A stretch of 7,593 bases of DNA, from the NCBI GenBank assembly GCA_021647445.1, contig JAKIUS010000066.1:1-7593 (forward strand), written 5' to 3'. The position numbers were made by a program, and so were the translations under genes. The stretch comes from Geopsychrobacter sp. Its GTDB lineage: Bacteria > Desulfobacterota > Desulfuromonadia > Desulfuromonadales > Geopsychrobacteraceae. Position 1 is the stretch's first letter, and the number at the start of each line of letters is the position of its first letter. This document shows positions 1 through 6,848 of this stretch, piece after piece. The notes under the pieces were generated by a model, which saw only the letters and a list, made by a program, of their open reading frames with translations, was not told the origin of the DNA and searched no databases.

Positions 1-204
1 CCGAGATAATTTGGCCCCGTTCAAAGGCTTACCGTCGCCCATCCTTTTAATGACCCAGGGAAGCATCTCCTCAACGCGCTCGTAGGTGGTAAAGCGGCGT
101 CCGCATTCGGGACACTCGCGCCGTCGCCGCACGTTGTTGCCCTCTTTCCCAAGTCTGGAATCCACGACCCGCGTATCACCATGACTGCAGAAGGGGCAAT
201 TCAT
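1..204 (-). CDS. nrdR: Transcriptional repressor NrdR (3' end cut off by the window)
   Basis: NrdR represses ribonucleotide reductase operons by binding NrdR boxes in their promoters; its ATP-cone domain senses ATP/dATP. Only the first 68 residues are visible. They hold the family's N-terminal zinc ribbon, with ligands C3 and C6 (NCPFC) and C31 and C34 (ECPEC). The basic run RRRR at 26-29 and the [12 protein letters not shown] block at 35-46 are typical of the family. The ATP cone begins near residue 49 and runs off the edge; a full protein is about 150 residues. The ATG at 204-202 shares an ATGA overlap with the dCMP deaminase stop codon, and a GGAG motif lies 7 bases upstream inside that gene, so translation is probably coupled. 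The segment [13 protein letters not shown] differs somewhat from the usual GRREPFDREKL stretch, but the frame is open and the identification is secure. Confidence 0.96.
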   Translation of the reverse strand, partial: MNCPFCSHGDTRVVDSRLGKEGNNVRRRRECPECGRRFTTYERVEEMLPWVIKRMGDGKPLNGAKLSR

Positions 205-653
205 TCCAATTCTCCATCGTATTGCAGGGATTCGATACCAGCCTCGGCAAGCATCTCTTTAGAGAGGCTATCGGGATAACCACGTGCATAAACAACCTTT
301 TCAACACCGGCATTAATCAACATTTTACTGCAAATTATGCAGGGAGAATCGGTACAGTAGAGGGTTGCGCTCTCAATATTGCTGCCGTGACGCGCCGCCT
401 GAATAATCGCGTTCTGCTCGGCGTGTAGGCCGCGACACAATTCATGGCGCTCCCCCGAAGGGACCTTAAGCTGTTCGCGCAGACAACCGACCTCCTCACA
501 ATGACGAATGCCACTCGGCACGCCATTATACCCGGTCGCGAGGATATTCTTATCCTTGACCAGCAAGGCTCCGACCTGACGACGCATACAGGTCGAGCGG
601 GTCGCAACCAGGGTGGTAATCTGCATGAAATACTGATCCCAGGTCGGGCGCAT
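201..653 (-). CDS. comEB: Deoxycytidylate (dCMP) deaminase, ComEB type
   Basis: This cytoplasmic zinc enzyme deaminates dCMP to dUMP, the substrate for thymidylate synthesis. The 150 residues carry the cytidine/deoxycytidylate deaminase signature: HAE at 77-79 (H77 as zinc ligand, E79 as proton shuttle) and PCIIC at 104-108 (C105 and C108 as the other ligands). The N-terminus [18 protein letters not shown] and the GYNGVPSG loop (41-48) match dCMP deaminases rather than tRNA or cytosine deaminases. C22, C52, H70 and C73 could form a second structural zinc site like that of phage T4 dCMP deaminase; this is an inference from spacing. The ATG is preceded by AGGA at a 7-base distance, and that motif overlaps the glyA stop codon, 9 bases away. 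The gene sits between glyA and nrdR, which fits a dNTP supply role. The ComEB name comes from a competence locus and does not imply competence here. Confidence 0.94.
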   Translation of the reverse strand: MRPTWDQYFMQITTLVATRSTCMRRQVGALLVKDKNILATGYNGVPSGIRHCEEVGCLREQLKVPSGERHELCRGLHAEQNAIIQAARHGSNIESATLYCTDSPCIICSKMLINAGVEKVVYARGYPDSLSKEMLAEAGIESLQYDGELE

Positions 654-662
654 GCGCTTATC

Positions 663-1916
663 CTATTTCAAACGATGAGCATAAAGGGGGAAGCGCAGGC
701 ACAACTCCTTGACCTCGGCCCGAATGACCGCAAGGGCCGCCTCGTCATCGATTGCCTGAAGCGCACGATCGATCCAGCCAGCAACCTGCTTCATCTCAGC
801 TTCCTTGAGGCCACGCGTCGTTGTCGCCGGGGTACCTATACGCACCCCACTGGTCACAAAGGGCGATCTGGTTTCAAAGGGAACAGAATTCTTATTGACA
901 GTCAAACCGGCGTTTTCAAGCGCCGCTTCAGCAACCTTACCCGTAAGCTCAGACCCAGTAAAATCAAGTAACATCAGATGGTTGTCTGTTCCACCCGAAA
1001 CCAGTTTGTAGCCCTTCTGAACCAATTCTTCTGCCAGGGTCTTGGCATTGGCGACAACCTGAGCAGCGTAGGTCTTAAATTCGGGGCTCAGTGCTTCTTT
1101 AAAAGAGACCGCCTTGGCCGCAATTACATGCATCAGTGGGCCACCCTGAATCCCGGGGAAAATATTGCTGTTGAGTTTCTTGGCCCATTCTTCCTTACAT
1201 AGGATCATGCCGCCGCGTGGGCCACGCAGGGTCTTGTGGGTGGTGGTGGTGACAAACTCGGCATAAGGAACCGGGTTTGGGTGCGCGCCACCGGCGACGA
1301 GTCCCGCGATGTGCGCCATGTCGACCATCACAACGGCCCCGACTTCGTCGGCGATCCGCCGGAAAGCGGCAAAGTCGATGGTGCGGGAATAAGCGCTGGC
1401 ACCAACCACGATCAACTTCGGCTTATGCTCGCGCGCTAAGGCTTCGACCTCTGCATAATCGATAGTTCCGGTCTCTTTCTTGACACCATAGGCGATGATA
1501 TTGAAGAGTTTGCCGGAAAAATTGACCGCCGAGCCGTGAGTCAGGTGACCGCCATGAGCCAGATTCATGCCCAGCACGGTATCCCCAGGTTTGCAGACCG
1601 TAAAGTAAACCGCCATATTGGCCTGGGATCCCGAATGGGGCTGAACATTGACATGCTCGGAACCAAAGAGCTCCTTGGCACGATCGATAGCAAGCTGTTC
1701 GGCCTTATCAACCATCTCGCAGCCCCCATAATAACGTTTGCCTGGATAACCCTCAGCATATTTGTTCGTCAGTACAGAACCCTGAGCTTCGAGAACAGCT
1801 TCGCTGACGAAGTTCTCAGAAGCGATAAATTCGAGATTGTATTCCTGACGACGAGTCTCCTCAGAGATCGTAGCGGCAATTTCGGGGTCAAACTCGACAA
1901 GGTTTTTGTCTATCAT
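663..1916 (-). CDS. glyA: Serine hydroxymethyltransferase
   Basis: SHMT is a cytoplasmic PLP enzyme that converts serine and tetrahydrofolate to glycine and 5,10-methylene-tetrahydrofolate, the main source of one-carbon units for thymidylate, purines and methionine. At 417 residues it equals the E. coli enzyme in length. The PLP-binding lysine is K228 in [14 protein letters not shown] (223-236). Other family landmarks are IASENF (31-36), [13 protein letters not shown] (53-65), QPHSGSQAN (92-100), the VDMAHIAGL block (198-206) and the carboxylate-binding arginine R359 in SGVRIGTPA (356-364). The ATG at 1916 has GGAG 8 bases upstream. A 79-base gap with a GC-rich hairpin separates it from rpiB, while the deaminase gene follows after only 9 bases. 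Its product methylene-THF and the deaminase product dUMP are the two substrates of thymidylate synthase, which makes the pairing logical. Confidence 0.98.
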   Translation of the reverse strand: MIDKNLVEFDPEIAATISEETRRQEYNLEFIASENFVSEAVLEAQGSVLTNKYAEGYPGKRYYGGCEMVDKAEQLAIDRAKELFGSEHVNVQPHSGSQANMAVYFTVCKPGDTVLGMNLAHGGHLTHGSAVNFSGKLFNIIAYGVKKETGTIDYAEVEALAREHKPKLIVVGASAYSRTIDFAAFRRIADEVGAVVMVDMAHIAGLVAGGAHPNPVPYAEFVTTTTHKTLRGPRGGMILCKEEWAKKLNSNIFPGIQGGPLMHVIAAKAVSFKEALSPEFKTYAAQVVANAKTLAEELVQKGYKLVSGGTDNHLMLLDFTGSELTGKVAEAALENAGLTVNKNSVPFETRSPFVTSGVRIGTPATTTRGLKEAEMKQVAGWIDRALQAIDDEAALAVIRAEVKELCLRFPLYAHRLK

Positions 1917-1957
1917 GCTTATGTCTCCAACCTGCGGGGATCAATGACAAATGAATA

Positions 1958-1978
1958 CGGGGCGGACAAGCCGCCCCG
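1958..1978 (-). terminator. GC-rich hairpin between rpiB and glyA, candidate attenuator or partial terminator
   Basis: Read on the minus strand, CGGGGCGG pairs perfectly with CCGCCCCG (8 pairs) around a 5-base CTTGT loop, starting 17 bases after the rpiB stop codon. It is followed by TATTCATTTGTC, a broken U-rich tail. The stem is strong but the tail is weak for an intrinsic terminator. Because glyA starts only about 41 bases further on, with no clear promoter between, partial termination or protection of the upstream mRNA end is more likely than complete termination. The stem is palindromic and could also act on the plus strand. Confidence 0.45.
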
Positions 1979-1995
1979 CATGGAACTCGGTGTAA

Positions 1996-2439
1996 TTATT
2001 TCTGATCGTTTTCGATCTGCTGGATCTTATCGAGGCGACCCTGATGGCGGCCTCCTTCAAATTGGCTATCGAGCCAGACTTCAACCAGACGGCAACCCTC
2101 GGCAACACCGAGCACTCGACCGCCCAGCACCAGCACATTGGCATTGTTGTGCTCTTTTGCCATCTGAGCGGTAAAACTGTCATGGACCAGCGCGGCGCGA
2201 ATGCCATTGACCTTATTTGCGGCAATCGACATGCCGATTCCTGTCCCACAGATCAGGATACCACTCAAACACTCCCCAGCGGCAACCGCCGTGGCGACCT
2301 TTATGCCGAAATCAGGATAATCGACGGAACTTCCGTCATGGGTCCCCATATCACAAAAATCGAGAGTGCGTTTTTTGAGAAGTTCGCAAATAGCCTGTTT
2401 AAGCTCCAGTCCACCATGGTCACTAGCGACGGCAATCAT
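1996..2439 (-). CDS. rpiB: Ribose 5-phosphate isomerase B
   Basis: RpiB interconverts ribulose 5-phosphate and ribose 5-phosphate in the pentose phosphate pathway, giving the sugar for PRPP and nucleotides. The 147 residues match the family length. Visible motifs are the N-terminal ASDHGG (5-10), YPDFG (41-45), the active-site loop CGTGIGMSIAANK (64-76) with catalytic C64 and T66, HNNAN (97-101) with the presumed ring-opening H97, and EGGRHQGRLDKI (128-139) with phosphate-contacting arginines. I chose the ATG at 2439 because it gives the family's normal MIAVASDHGG start and has GAGG 6 bases upstream. A TTG four codons earlier would overlap the fabF stop and include that ribosome site. The fabF stop lies 8 bases upstream, so the two genes are probably co-translated. 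RpiB/LacAB relatives can isomerise other sugar phosphates, but the single-gene form and residues favour ribose. Confidence 0.94.
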   Translation of the reverse strand: MIAVASDHGGLELKQAICELLKKRTLDFCDMGTHDGSSVDYPDFGIKVATAVAAGECLSGILICGTGIGMSIAANKVNGIRAALVHDSFTAQMAKEHNNANVLVLGGRVLGVAEGCRLVEVWLDSQFEGGRHQGRLDKIQQIENDQK

Positions 2440-2445
2440 AGAGGA

Positions 2446-2450
2446 CCTCA
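2446..2450 (-). promoter_or_regulatory. Ribosome binding site deciding the rpiB start
   Basis: The minus strand reads TGAGG, then six bases TCCTCT, then ATG. The TGA of this motif is the fabF stop codon, so a ribosome finishing fabF is already on the rpiB start site. Its position supports the ATG at 2439 over the TTG at 2451, which would lie inside or before the site. Confidence 0.7.
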
Positions 2451-3680
2451 AACCTTGCGAAACGCGAGAGTCGCGTTGGTTCCGCCGAAACCGAAGGAGT
2501 TCGACAGGGCGATGTCAATATTCGCCTCACGCGCCTGATTCGGCACATAATCGAGATCACAATCGGAATCCGCCTCGTCATAATTGATCGTCGGGGGCGA
2601 TATGCTGCGCTTAATCGCCAATGCAGAGATCACGGCTTCCATCCCTCCAGCCGCTCCTAAGCCATGACCGAGCATACTCTTGGTCGAATTGACCATCACC
2701 TTTGCGGCATGGTCGCCAAGCACCGTTTTAATCGCCATGGTCTCATAGAGATCATTGAAGTGGGTCGAAGTCCCATGAGCGTTGATGTAATCAACTTGCT
2801 GCGGATTGATGCCACCATTCTTCAATGCCATGGCGATACAGCGCGCAGCACCTTCACCACCGGCCGCAGGCTGGGTCAGATGATAGGCGTCTGCACTGGC
2901 ACCATAGCCGATGATCTCACAATAGATTTTAGCACCACGGGCCTTGGCCTGCTCATACTCTTCAAGGATAACGATTCCAGCCCCTTCACCCATGACAAAA
3001 CCATCACGATTCTTTTCAAAAGGCCGACTGGCAGCCTGGGGGTCATCATTGCGTGTCGAAAGGGCCTTCATGACATTGAAACCACCAATGCCGAGTTCGG
3101 TAATAGTCGATTCAGTACCACCGGCAAACATCGCATCAGCATCACCACGCTTAATAACATGGTAGGCATCACCAATGGAATGGGTCCCGGTCGCACAGGC
3201 GGAGACGGTCGACGCATTCGGACCCTTGGCCCCAAAGCGGATCGAAATCTGCCCCGGTGCCAGGTTGATAATCAACATGGGGATAAAGAAAGGGGTGATT
3301 TTTTTATACCCGCGATCCTGCAGCGCCGAGTGATATTTTTCGATAGCGGGCAGCCCGCCGAGACCGGAACCGACTATGACGCCGACACGTTCAGCGTTCT
3401 CATCGGTGATCACAAGGCCAGAATCATCAAAGGCTTCCTGGCTGGCAGCCAGACCGTATTGAATGAAGAGATCCATCTTCTTGATCTCTTTCTTCGCAAT
3501 GAAGTCTTCGGCGACAAAATCCTTAACTTCACCCGCAATCTTGGTCGGCAGATTCGAAGCGTCAAACCGGGTAATTTTATCGATGCCCGAACGTCCTGCA
3601 AGCAAGGCATCCCAAGTTTTCTCTACACCGGTTCCCAGGGGAGAAACCATCCCGACACCGGTCACCACTACTCTACGCAT
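2448..3680 (-). CDS. fabF: Beta-ketoacyl-ACP synthase II
   Basis: FabF condenses malonyl-ACP with a growing acyl-ACP in the elongation cycle of type II fatty acid synthesis, in the cytoplasm. From the ATG at 3680 the protein has 410 residues (E. coli FabF has 413). The thiolase-fold condensing triad is clear: C162 in [12 protein letters not shown]302 in NAHGTST and H339 in STKSMLGHG, with the conserved K334. The C-terminal glycine-rich [10 protein letters not shown] block lies at 393-402. The Cys-His-His arrangement marks it as a KAS I/II enzyme rather than a KAS III. The open frame extends upstream to a GTG at 3731, but those 17 residues ([10 protein letters not shown] and on) are not family-like, and [16 protein letters not shown] is the normal N-terminus. 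AGAGAG lies 4 bases and AGGA 12 bases before the ATG, so the ribosome site is ordinary to weak. A hairpin lies between acpP and this gene. H339 is followed by G340 where E. coli FabF has leucine. Confidence 0.97.
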   Translation of the reverse strand: MRRVVVTGVGMVSPLGTGVEKTWDALLAGRSGIDKITRFDASNLPTKIAGEVKDFVAEDFIAKKEIKKMDLFIQYGLAASQEAFDDSGLVITDENAERVGVIVGSGLGGLPAIEKYHSALQDRGYKKITPFFIPMLIINLAPGQISIRFGAKGPNASTVSACATGTHSIGDAYHVIKRGDADAMFAGGTESTITELGIGGFNVMKALSTRNDDPQAASRPFEKNRDGFVMGEGAGIVILEEYEQAKARGAKIYCEIIGYGASADAYHLTQPAAGGEGAARCIAMALKNGGINPQQVDYINAHGTSTHFNDLYETMAIKTVLGDHAAKVMVNSTKSMLGHGLGAAGGMEAVISALAIKRSISPPTINYDEADSDCDLDYVPNQAREANIDIALSNSFGFGGTNATLAFRKV

Positions 3681-3760
3681 GCGACTCTCTTTTCCTGTTG
3701 TAATTGCAAGGTCTGGATTTGTCATACACACTCATGCACGACTTCTGGCGGGGCAAAATA

Positions 3761-3788
3761 CCGGGAGCAACAAAAGCGTTGCCCCCGG
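3761..3788 (-). terminator. Hairpin just after acpP, candidate Rho-independent terminator or attenuator
   Basis: On the minus strand CCGGGGGCAAC pairs with GTTGCTCCCGG: 11 pairs including one G-U, around a 6-base GCTTTT loop. It begins 10 bases after the acpP stop codon. The next bases are TATTTTGCCC, a short U-rich run. This is the layout of an intrinsic terminator with a short tail. Because fabF follows on the same strand and I see no convincing promoter in the remaining 73 bases, I read it as a partial terminator or as a stem stabilising the acpP message. Confidence 0.55.
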
Positions 3789-3798
3789 GTTCAATCAA

Positions 3799-4032
3799 TC
3801 AGGAAATCTTACCGATATAGTCAACGGCATCCTGAACTTTCTGAATCTTTTCGGCGTCCTCGTCAGAGATTTCGATATCGAATTCTTCTTCAAGGGCCAT
3901 AACCAACTCAACCGTATCGAGAGAATCAGCACCGAGGTCGTCCATGAAGGCCGCCCCATTGGTGACTTTATCCTCATCTACGCCAAGCTGCTCGGCAACA
4001 ATTTGTTTTACGCGCTCTTCGATAGAAGCCAT
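3799..4032 (-). CDS. acpP: Acyl carrier protein
   Basis: ACP carries the growing acyl chain as a thioester on a 4'-phosphopantetheine arm and shuttles it between the Fab enzymes and acyltransferases such as PlsX. From the ATG at 4032 it has 77 residues, the standard size, and is very acidic. The attachment serine is S37 in [18 protein letters not shown] (34-51), the canonical DSL motif at the start of helix II. The start is fixed by a perfect AGGAGG 7 bases upstream; the frame stays open to a GTG at 4062, but that would place the ribosome site inside the gene. It lies between fabG and fabF, as in most bacterial fab clusters. The strong ribosome site and the hairpin after the stop codon fit the need for far more ACP than the other proteins of the operon. 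Confidence 0.98.
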   Translation of the reverse strand: MASIEERVKQIVAEQLGVDEDKVTNGAAFMDDLGADSLDTVELVMALEEEFDIEISDEDAEKIQKVQDAVDYIGKIS

Positions 4033-4039
4033 TTGCTTT

Positions 4040-4045
4040 CCTCCT
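4040..4045 (-). promoter_or_regulatory. Strong Shine-Dalgarno site of acpP
   Basis: The minus strand carries AGGAGG, fully complementary to the 16S rRNA 3' end, followed by AAAGCAA (7 bases) and the ATG. It is the best ribosome site in the window. It fixes the acpP start and suggests a high translation rate. Confidence 0.85.
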
Positions 4046-4106
4046 GTTTTGTTGAGATCCACTTAAGGATCCGATAGACAAAGTTTTGTTCGTTTTATGA
4101 AACTAC

Positions 4107-4844
4107 CTACATGTACATTCCGCCATTGACGCCAAGAACCTGACCGGTGATATACGCGGCACGGTCCGAAGCGAGATAAATGACGGCATGTGCAATATCT
4201 TCAGCCTGACCAAGGCGGCCAAGCGGAATCTGCGCTGCAAGTTCAGTGCGGGCTTTTTCACCCAATTTATCAGTCATGTCGGTTTCGATAAAGCCTGGAG
4301 AGATGGCATTAGCCGTAACATTACGCTTGGCGAGTTCTCGCGCGACCGACTTGGTCAAACCGATCAGGCCCGCCTTACTGGCGCTGTAATTAACCTGTCC
4401 CGGATTGCCCATCTCACCAACCACCGATGAAATATTGACGATACGTCCGTACCGTTGCTTACTCATAATCTTGGCCACAGCCCGCGTCAACAAAAAGGCG
4501 CTCTTGAGATTGGTATCGAGCACCGCATCCCAATCAGCATCCTTCATGCGCAGCAATAAGCCATCACGTGTTATCCCGGCATTGTTCACCAGAATATCGA
4601 TACGACCAAAGGTCTCGACGGCTGCGGAGATCAATTGACTGATATCTGCGGGACTCAAGACATCGACCACCACTGCCAGCGCCCTGCCCCCCAAGGCTTC
4701 GATCTCAACAACCAATTCTTTAAGGGGCGCTTCGGATCGGGCACAGACGACAAGATCGGCACCATTTTTTGCCATCTGGATAGCGATCGAACGCCCGATA
4801 CCACGTGAGGCCCCGGTGACTATTGCGATTTTACCTTGCAACAT
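4107..4844 (-). CDS. fabG: 3-oxoacyl-ACP reductase
   Basis: FabG reduces 3-oxoacyl-ACP to (R)-3-hydroxyacyl-ACP with NADPH, the first reduction of each fatty acid elongation round. The 245 residues form a complete short-chain dehydrogenase: the Rossmann nucleotide motif TGASRGIG (10-17), NNAG (87-90), and the catalytic tetrad N112, S140, Y153 and K157 (YSASK at 153-157). The ISPGFIETDM segment (181-190) is typical of FabG. R14 in the glycine-rich loop fits NADPH preference. GGGGA lies about 9 bases before the ATG. The gene follows fabD after 36 bases. A 74-base A/T-rich gap leads to acpP; it holds the acpP ribosome site and a short GGATCC/GGATCT stem (6 pairs including one G-U), with no promoter that I can defend. 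Many SDRs resemble FabG, but position between fabD and acpP settles the call. Confidence 0.97.
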   Translation of the reverse strand: MLQGKIAIVTGASRGIGRSIAIQMAKNGADLVVCARSEAPLKELVVEIEALGGRALAVVVDVLSPADISQLISAAVETFGRIDILVNNAGITRDGLLLRMKDADWDAVLDTNLKSAFLLTRAVAKIMSKQRYGRIVNISSVVGEMGNPGQVNYSASKAGLIGLTKSVARELAKRNVTANAISPGFIETDMTDKLGEKARTELAAQIPLGRLGQAEDIAHAVIYLASDRAAYITGQVLGVNGGMYM

Positions 4845-4880
4845 AGTATTTCTTCCCCGAATCAGAGGTCAATAAAAGGC

Positions 4881-5801
4881 TTAAACATTCAACTTGTTCA
4901 GGGTATCGACCGAATCGACCTGAGCGGTATCGCTCCCTTTGACGATTCGCTTGACCAGGCCACAAAGGACCCTGCCCGGACCGATTTCGATATAGCGTGT
5001 GACGCCGCTGGCATTCATCGTAAGAACGGATTCATTCCAGCGCACGGCTGAACAGACCTGTTTGACCAGCAACTCCTTGACCCGAGAGGGTTTGGAATAA
5101 CTGCTCGCTTCGACATTACCGACCACCGGACAACTGAAGGTGCCGATTTCAAGCGGGGCCAACACATCGGCCAGGCGTTCGGCCGCTGGCTTCATCAACG
5201 CCGAATGAAAGGGGGCGCTGACCGGCAAGAGCATGGCGCGTTTGGCCCCTTGCGCCTTGGCCAGATCAATGGCACGTTCAACCGCCGAAGCATGGCCGGC
5301 GATCACGATCTGTCCGGGGCTGTTAAAGTTTGCCGGAGCGACAATTTCACCGGCGGCCGCCTGCTGACAAATCTGCTCCAGCGACTCGGGCTCGACACCC
5401 ATGATTGCGGCCATCGCCCCGACACCGACAGGTACAGCTTCTTGCATGAAAGTCCCACGCTGACGAACGGTCTTGACCGCATCGGCGAATTTAAGCGCAC
5501 CAACAGCAACCAGAGCAGAGAATTCGCCCAGGGAGTGGCCCGCAGCACAACCGGGAACCAATCCCGTCTCCTGCTCAATCACCCTCAAGACCGCGATACT
5601 GGTCGTTAGAATGGCCGGTTGAGTATTGGCCGTTAAGCGCAGATCATCTTCGGAGCCAGAAAAGCACAGTTTGGCCATATCGAAGTCAACGGCATCACTC
5701 GCCTCCTCAAAGACTTGACGCGCAAGCGGAAAGTTTTCAACCAGTTGTTGACCCATGCCGGGATATTGAGAACCCTGACCGGGAAAAAGAAATGCAATCA
5801 T
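4881..5801 (-). CDS. fabD: Malonyl-CoA:ACP transacylase
   Basis: FabD moves the malonyl group from malonyl-CoA to holo-ACP, providing the extender unit for FabH and FabF. The 306 residues match the family (about 310). The nucleophile is S90 in AGHSLGEFSA (88-97), with H199 in SAPFHS as its partner and R115 in VRQRG binding the malonyl carboxylate. The N-terminal FPGQGSQYPGMG (6-17) supplies the oxyanion-hole glutamine Q9, and IEIGPGRVL lies at 271-279. The ATG at 5801 gives the expected MIAFLFPGQGSQ start. No good ribosome site lies at normal distance: TAAGGA, overlapping the fabH stop, is 14 bases away. No other start is possible, because an in-frame stop (TAA) occurs four codons upstream. 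Translation may depend on ribosomes finishing fabH, 17 bases upstream. Confidence 0.97.
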   Translation of the reverse strand: MIAFLFPGQGSQYPGMGQQLVENFPLARQVFEEASDAVDFDMAKLCFSGSEDDLRLTANTQPAILTTSIAVLRVIEQETGLVPGCAAGHSLGEFSALVAVGALKFADAVKTVRQRGTFMQEAVPVGVGAMAAIMGVEPESLEQICQQAAAGEIVAPANFNSPGQIVIAGHASAVERAIDLAKAQGAKRAMLLPVSAPFHSALMKPAAERLADVLAPLEIGTFSCPVVGNVEASSYSKPSRVKELLVKQVCSAVRWNESVLTMNASGVTRYIEIGPGRVLCGLVKRIVKGSDTAQVDSVDTLNKLNV

Positions 5802-5818
5802 GATATCTATTTACGTCC

Positions 5819-6805
5819 TTATGACCAGCGGATCAGTGCTGAGGCCCAGGTAAATCCGCCACCAAAAGCCGACAGCAAGACATTATCATCTACCTTTAAA
5901 AGTCCCGCGCGATTCGCTTCATCCAGGGCAACGGGAATCGTTGCGCTCGATGTATTTCCGTAGCGGTGAACATTAACATAAACCTGTTCCTCTTTCATCT
6001 TGATGCGCTTAGCGGTCGCTTCGAGGATCCGTTTGTTCGCCTGATGCGGGATAAAAAGCGCAATATCTTCGGCACTCAGATTATTGGCGGCAAGGGCCTC
6101 GTTGGAGATATCGGTCAGAGAACGCACCGCAACCTTGAAGACTTCGTTGCCCTGCATCTTCAGGAAGAAGGCACCAGTCTCAACCCCTTGAACGCTCGGC
6201 ATCATGCGTGTCCCGAAACCGGGTTGATAAAGCAAATCGAGATAGCTACCGTCAGAATGCATATGGGTCGACAAAAGCCCCGTCTCGGAATTTTCTGCCG
6301 CCTCCAAGACCACGGCCCCGGCACCATCACCGAACAAGACACAGGTATTGCGGTCGGTCCAATCCAGAATGCGACTGAGGGTTTCAGCCCCAATTACCAG
6401 GACTTTTTTGCCTCGTCCGCTCTGGATAAAATCGCTCGCGCAACCGAGACCATACAGAAAACCACTACAAGCAGCCGAAAGATCGTAGGCGTAGGCATTC
6501 TTTGCCCCGAGATTATTCTGAACAATACAGGCCGTTGAAGGCCAAGGATAATCCCCGGTCACCGTGCCGAGTACGATCAAATCGATCTCACTCGCCGGAA
6601 TACCAGCCATCTCTAAGGCACGCTCGGCCGCACGCGTCGCGAGATCAGAAGTAAATTCACCTTCAGCAGCGATACGACGCTCTTTAATACCAGTCCGGGT
6701 AACAATCCAGTCGTTGGTCGTATCAACCAGCTTCTCCAGATCGAAGTTGGTCATAACCTTTTCCGGCATACAAGAACCGGTACCGGCAATACGTGCTCTT
6801 ATCAC
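5819..6805 (-). CDS. fabH: Beta-ketoacyl-ACP synthase III
   Basis: FabH starts fatty acid synthesis by condensing an acyl-CoA primer (acetyl-CoA or a branched primer) with malonyl-ACP. From the GTG at 6805 the protein has 328 residues, close to the E. coli 317. The KAS III triad is complete: C113 in DLSAACSGF, H254 in FIPHQAN and N284 in YGNTSSATIP. The N-terminal IAGTGSCMPEKVMTN and TRTGIKERR (36-44) are family-typical, and GGGFTWASALIRW closes the protein. I chose GTG because AAGGAG lies 6 bases upstream and the protein then starts MIRARIAGTG, as in homologues. The frame is open to an ATG at 6880, which would add 25 unlike residues (MLGRRKSFNF and on) and bury the ribosome site. Primer preference cannot be read reliably from the sequence. 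Confidence 0.97.
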   Translation of the reverse strand: MIRARIAGTGSCMPEKVMTNFDLEKLVDTTNDWIVTRTGIKERRIAAEGEFTSDLATRAAERALEMAGIPASEIDLIVLGTVTGDYPWPSTACIVQNNLGAKNAYAYDLSAACSGFLYGLGCASDFIQSGRGKKVLVIGAETLSRILDWTDRNTCVLFGDGAGAVVLEAAENSETGLLSTHMHSDGSYLDLLYQPGFGTRMMPSVQGVETGAFFLKMQGNEVFKVAVRSLTDISNEALAANNLSAEDIALFIPHQANKRILEATAKRIKMKEEQVYVNVHRYGNTSSATIPVALDEANRAGLLKVDDNVLLSAFGGGFTWASALIRWS

Positions 6806-6811
6806 TAAAAT

Positions 6812-6817
6812 CTCCTT
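6812..6817 (-). promoter_or_regulatory. Shine-Dalgarno site fixing a GTG start for fabH
   Basis: AAGGAG on the minus strand, then ATTTTA (6 bases), then GTG. The spacing is ideal, and this decides the GTG start over the ATG 75 bases upstream. Confidence 0.8.
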
Positions 6818-6848
6818 TGACCCTGAGCGTTGTCCTTGACCTGAATCG
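6814..6848. repeat. Imperfect tandem direct repeat over the fabH ribosome site
   Basis: On the plus strand, cctttgaccctgagcg (6814-6829) and ccttgacctgaatcg (6834-6848) are near copies that differ by single-base insertions and a substitution. Their starts are 20 bases apart, about two helical turns. The first copy overlaps the fabH Shine-Dalgarno site. It may be an operator or a chance duplication. Confidence 0.35.

Noticed and set aside
444..971. 175-codon plus-strand frame opposite the dCMP deaminase and glyA
   Set aside because: It spans the junction of two well-supported minus-strand genes, has no ribosome site or family features, and reads as a shadow.
1917..1995. Tetrahydrofolate or glycine riboswitch before glyA
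   Set aside because: The gap is only 79 bases and shows none of the conserved cores I know for these riboswitches.
1536..2174. 212-codon plus-strand frame across the glyA-rpiB gap
   Set aside because: It overlaps the conserved ends of both genes and resembles no family; the short gap it covers is explained by a hairpin.
3681..3753. Internal promoter for fabF after the acpP hairpin
   Set aside because: TATGAC resembles a -10 box, but there is no -35 match at a suitable distance and no extended -10 TG in register.
2664..3902. 412-codon open frame on the plus strand opposite fabF and acpP
   Set aside because: It lies antisense to two certain genes, its protein shows no recognisable domain, and its length is explained by the codon use of fabF, which leaves few stops on the other strand.
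4033..4106. Promoter or structured leader before acpP
   Set aside because: The gap is A/T-rich with a 6-pair stem, too short and weak to call; only the ribosome site is defensible.
5966..6538. 190-codon plus-strand frame opposite fabH
   Set aside because: It is fully antisense to fabH coding sequence with all catalytic motifs intact, and has no independent support.
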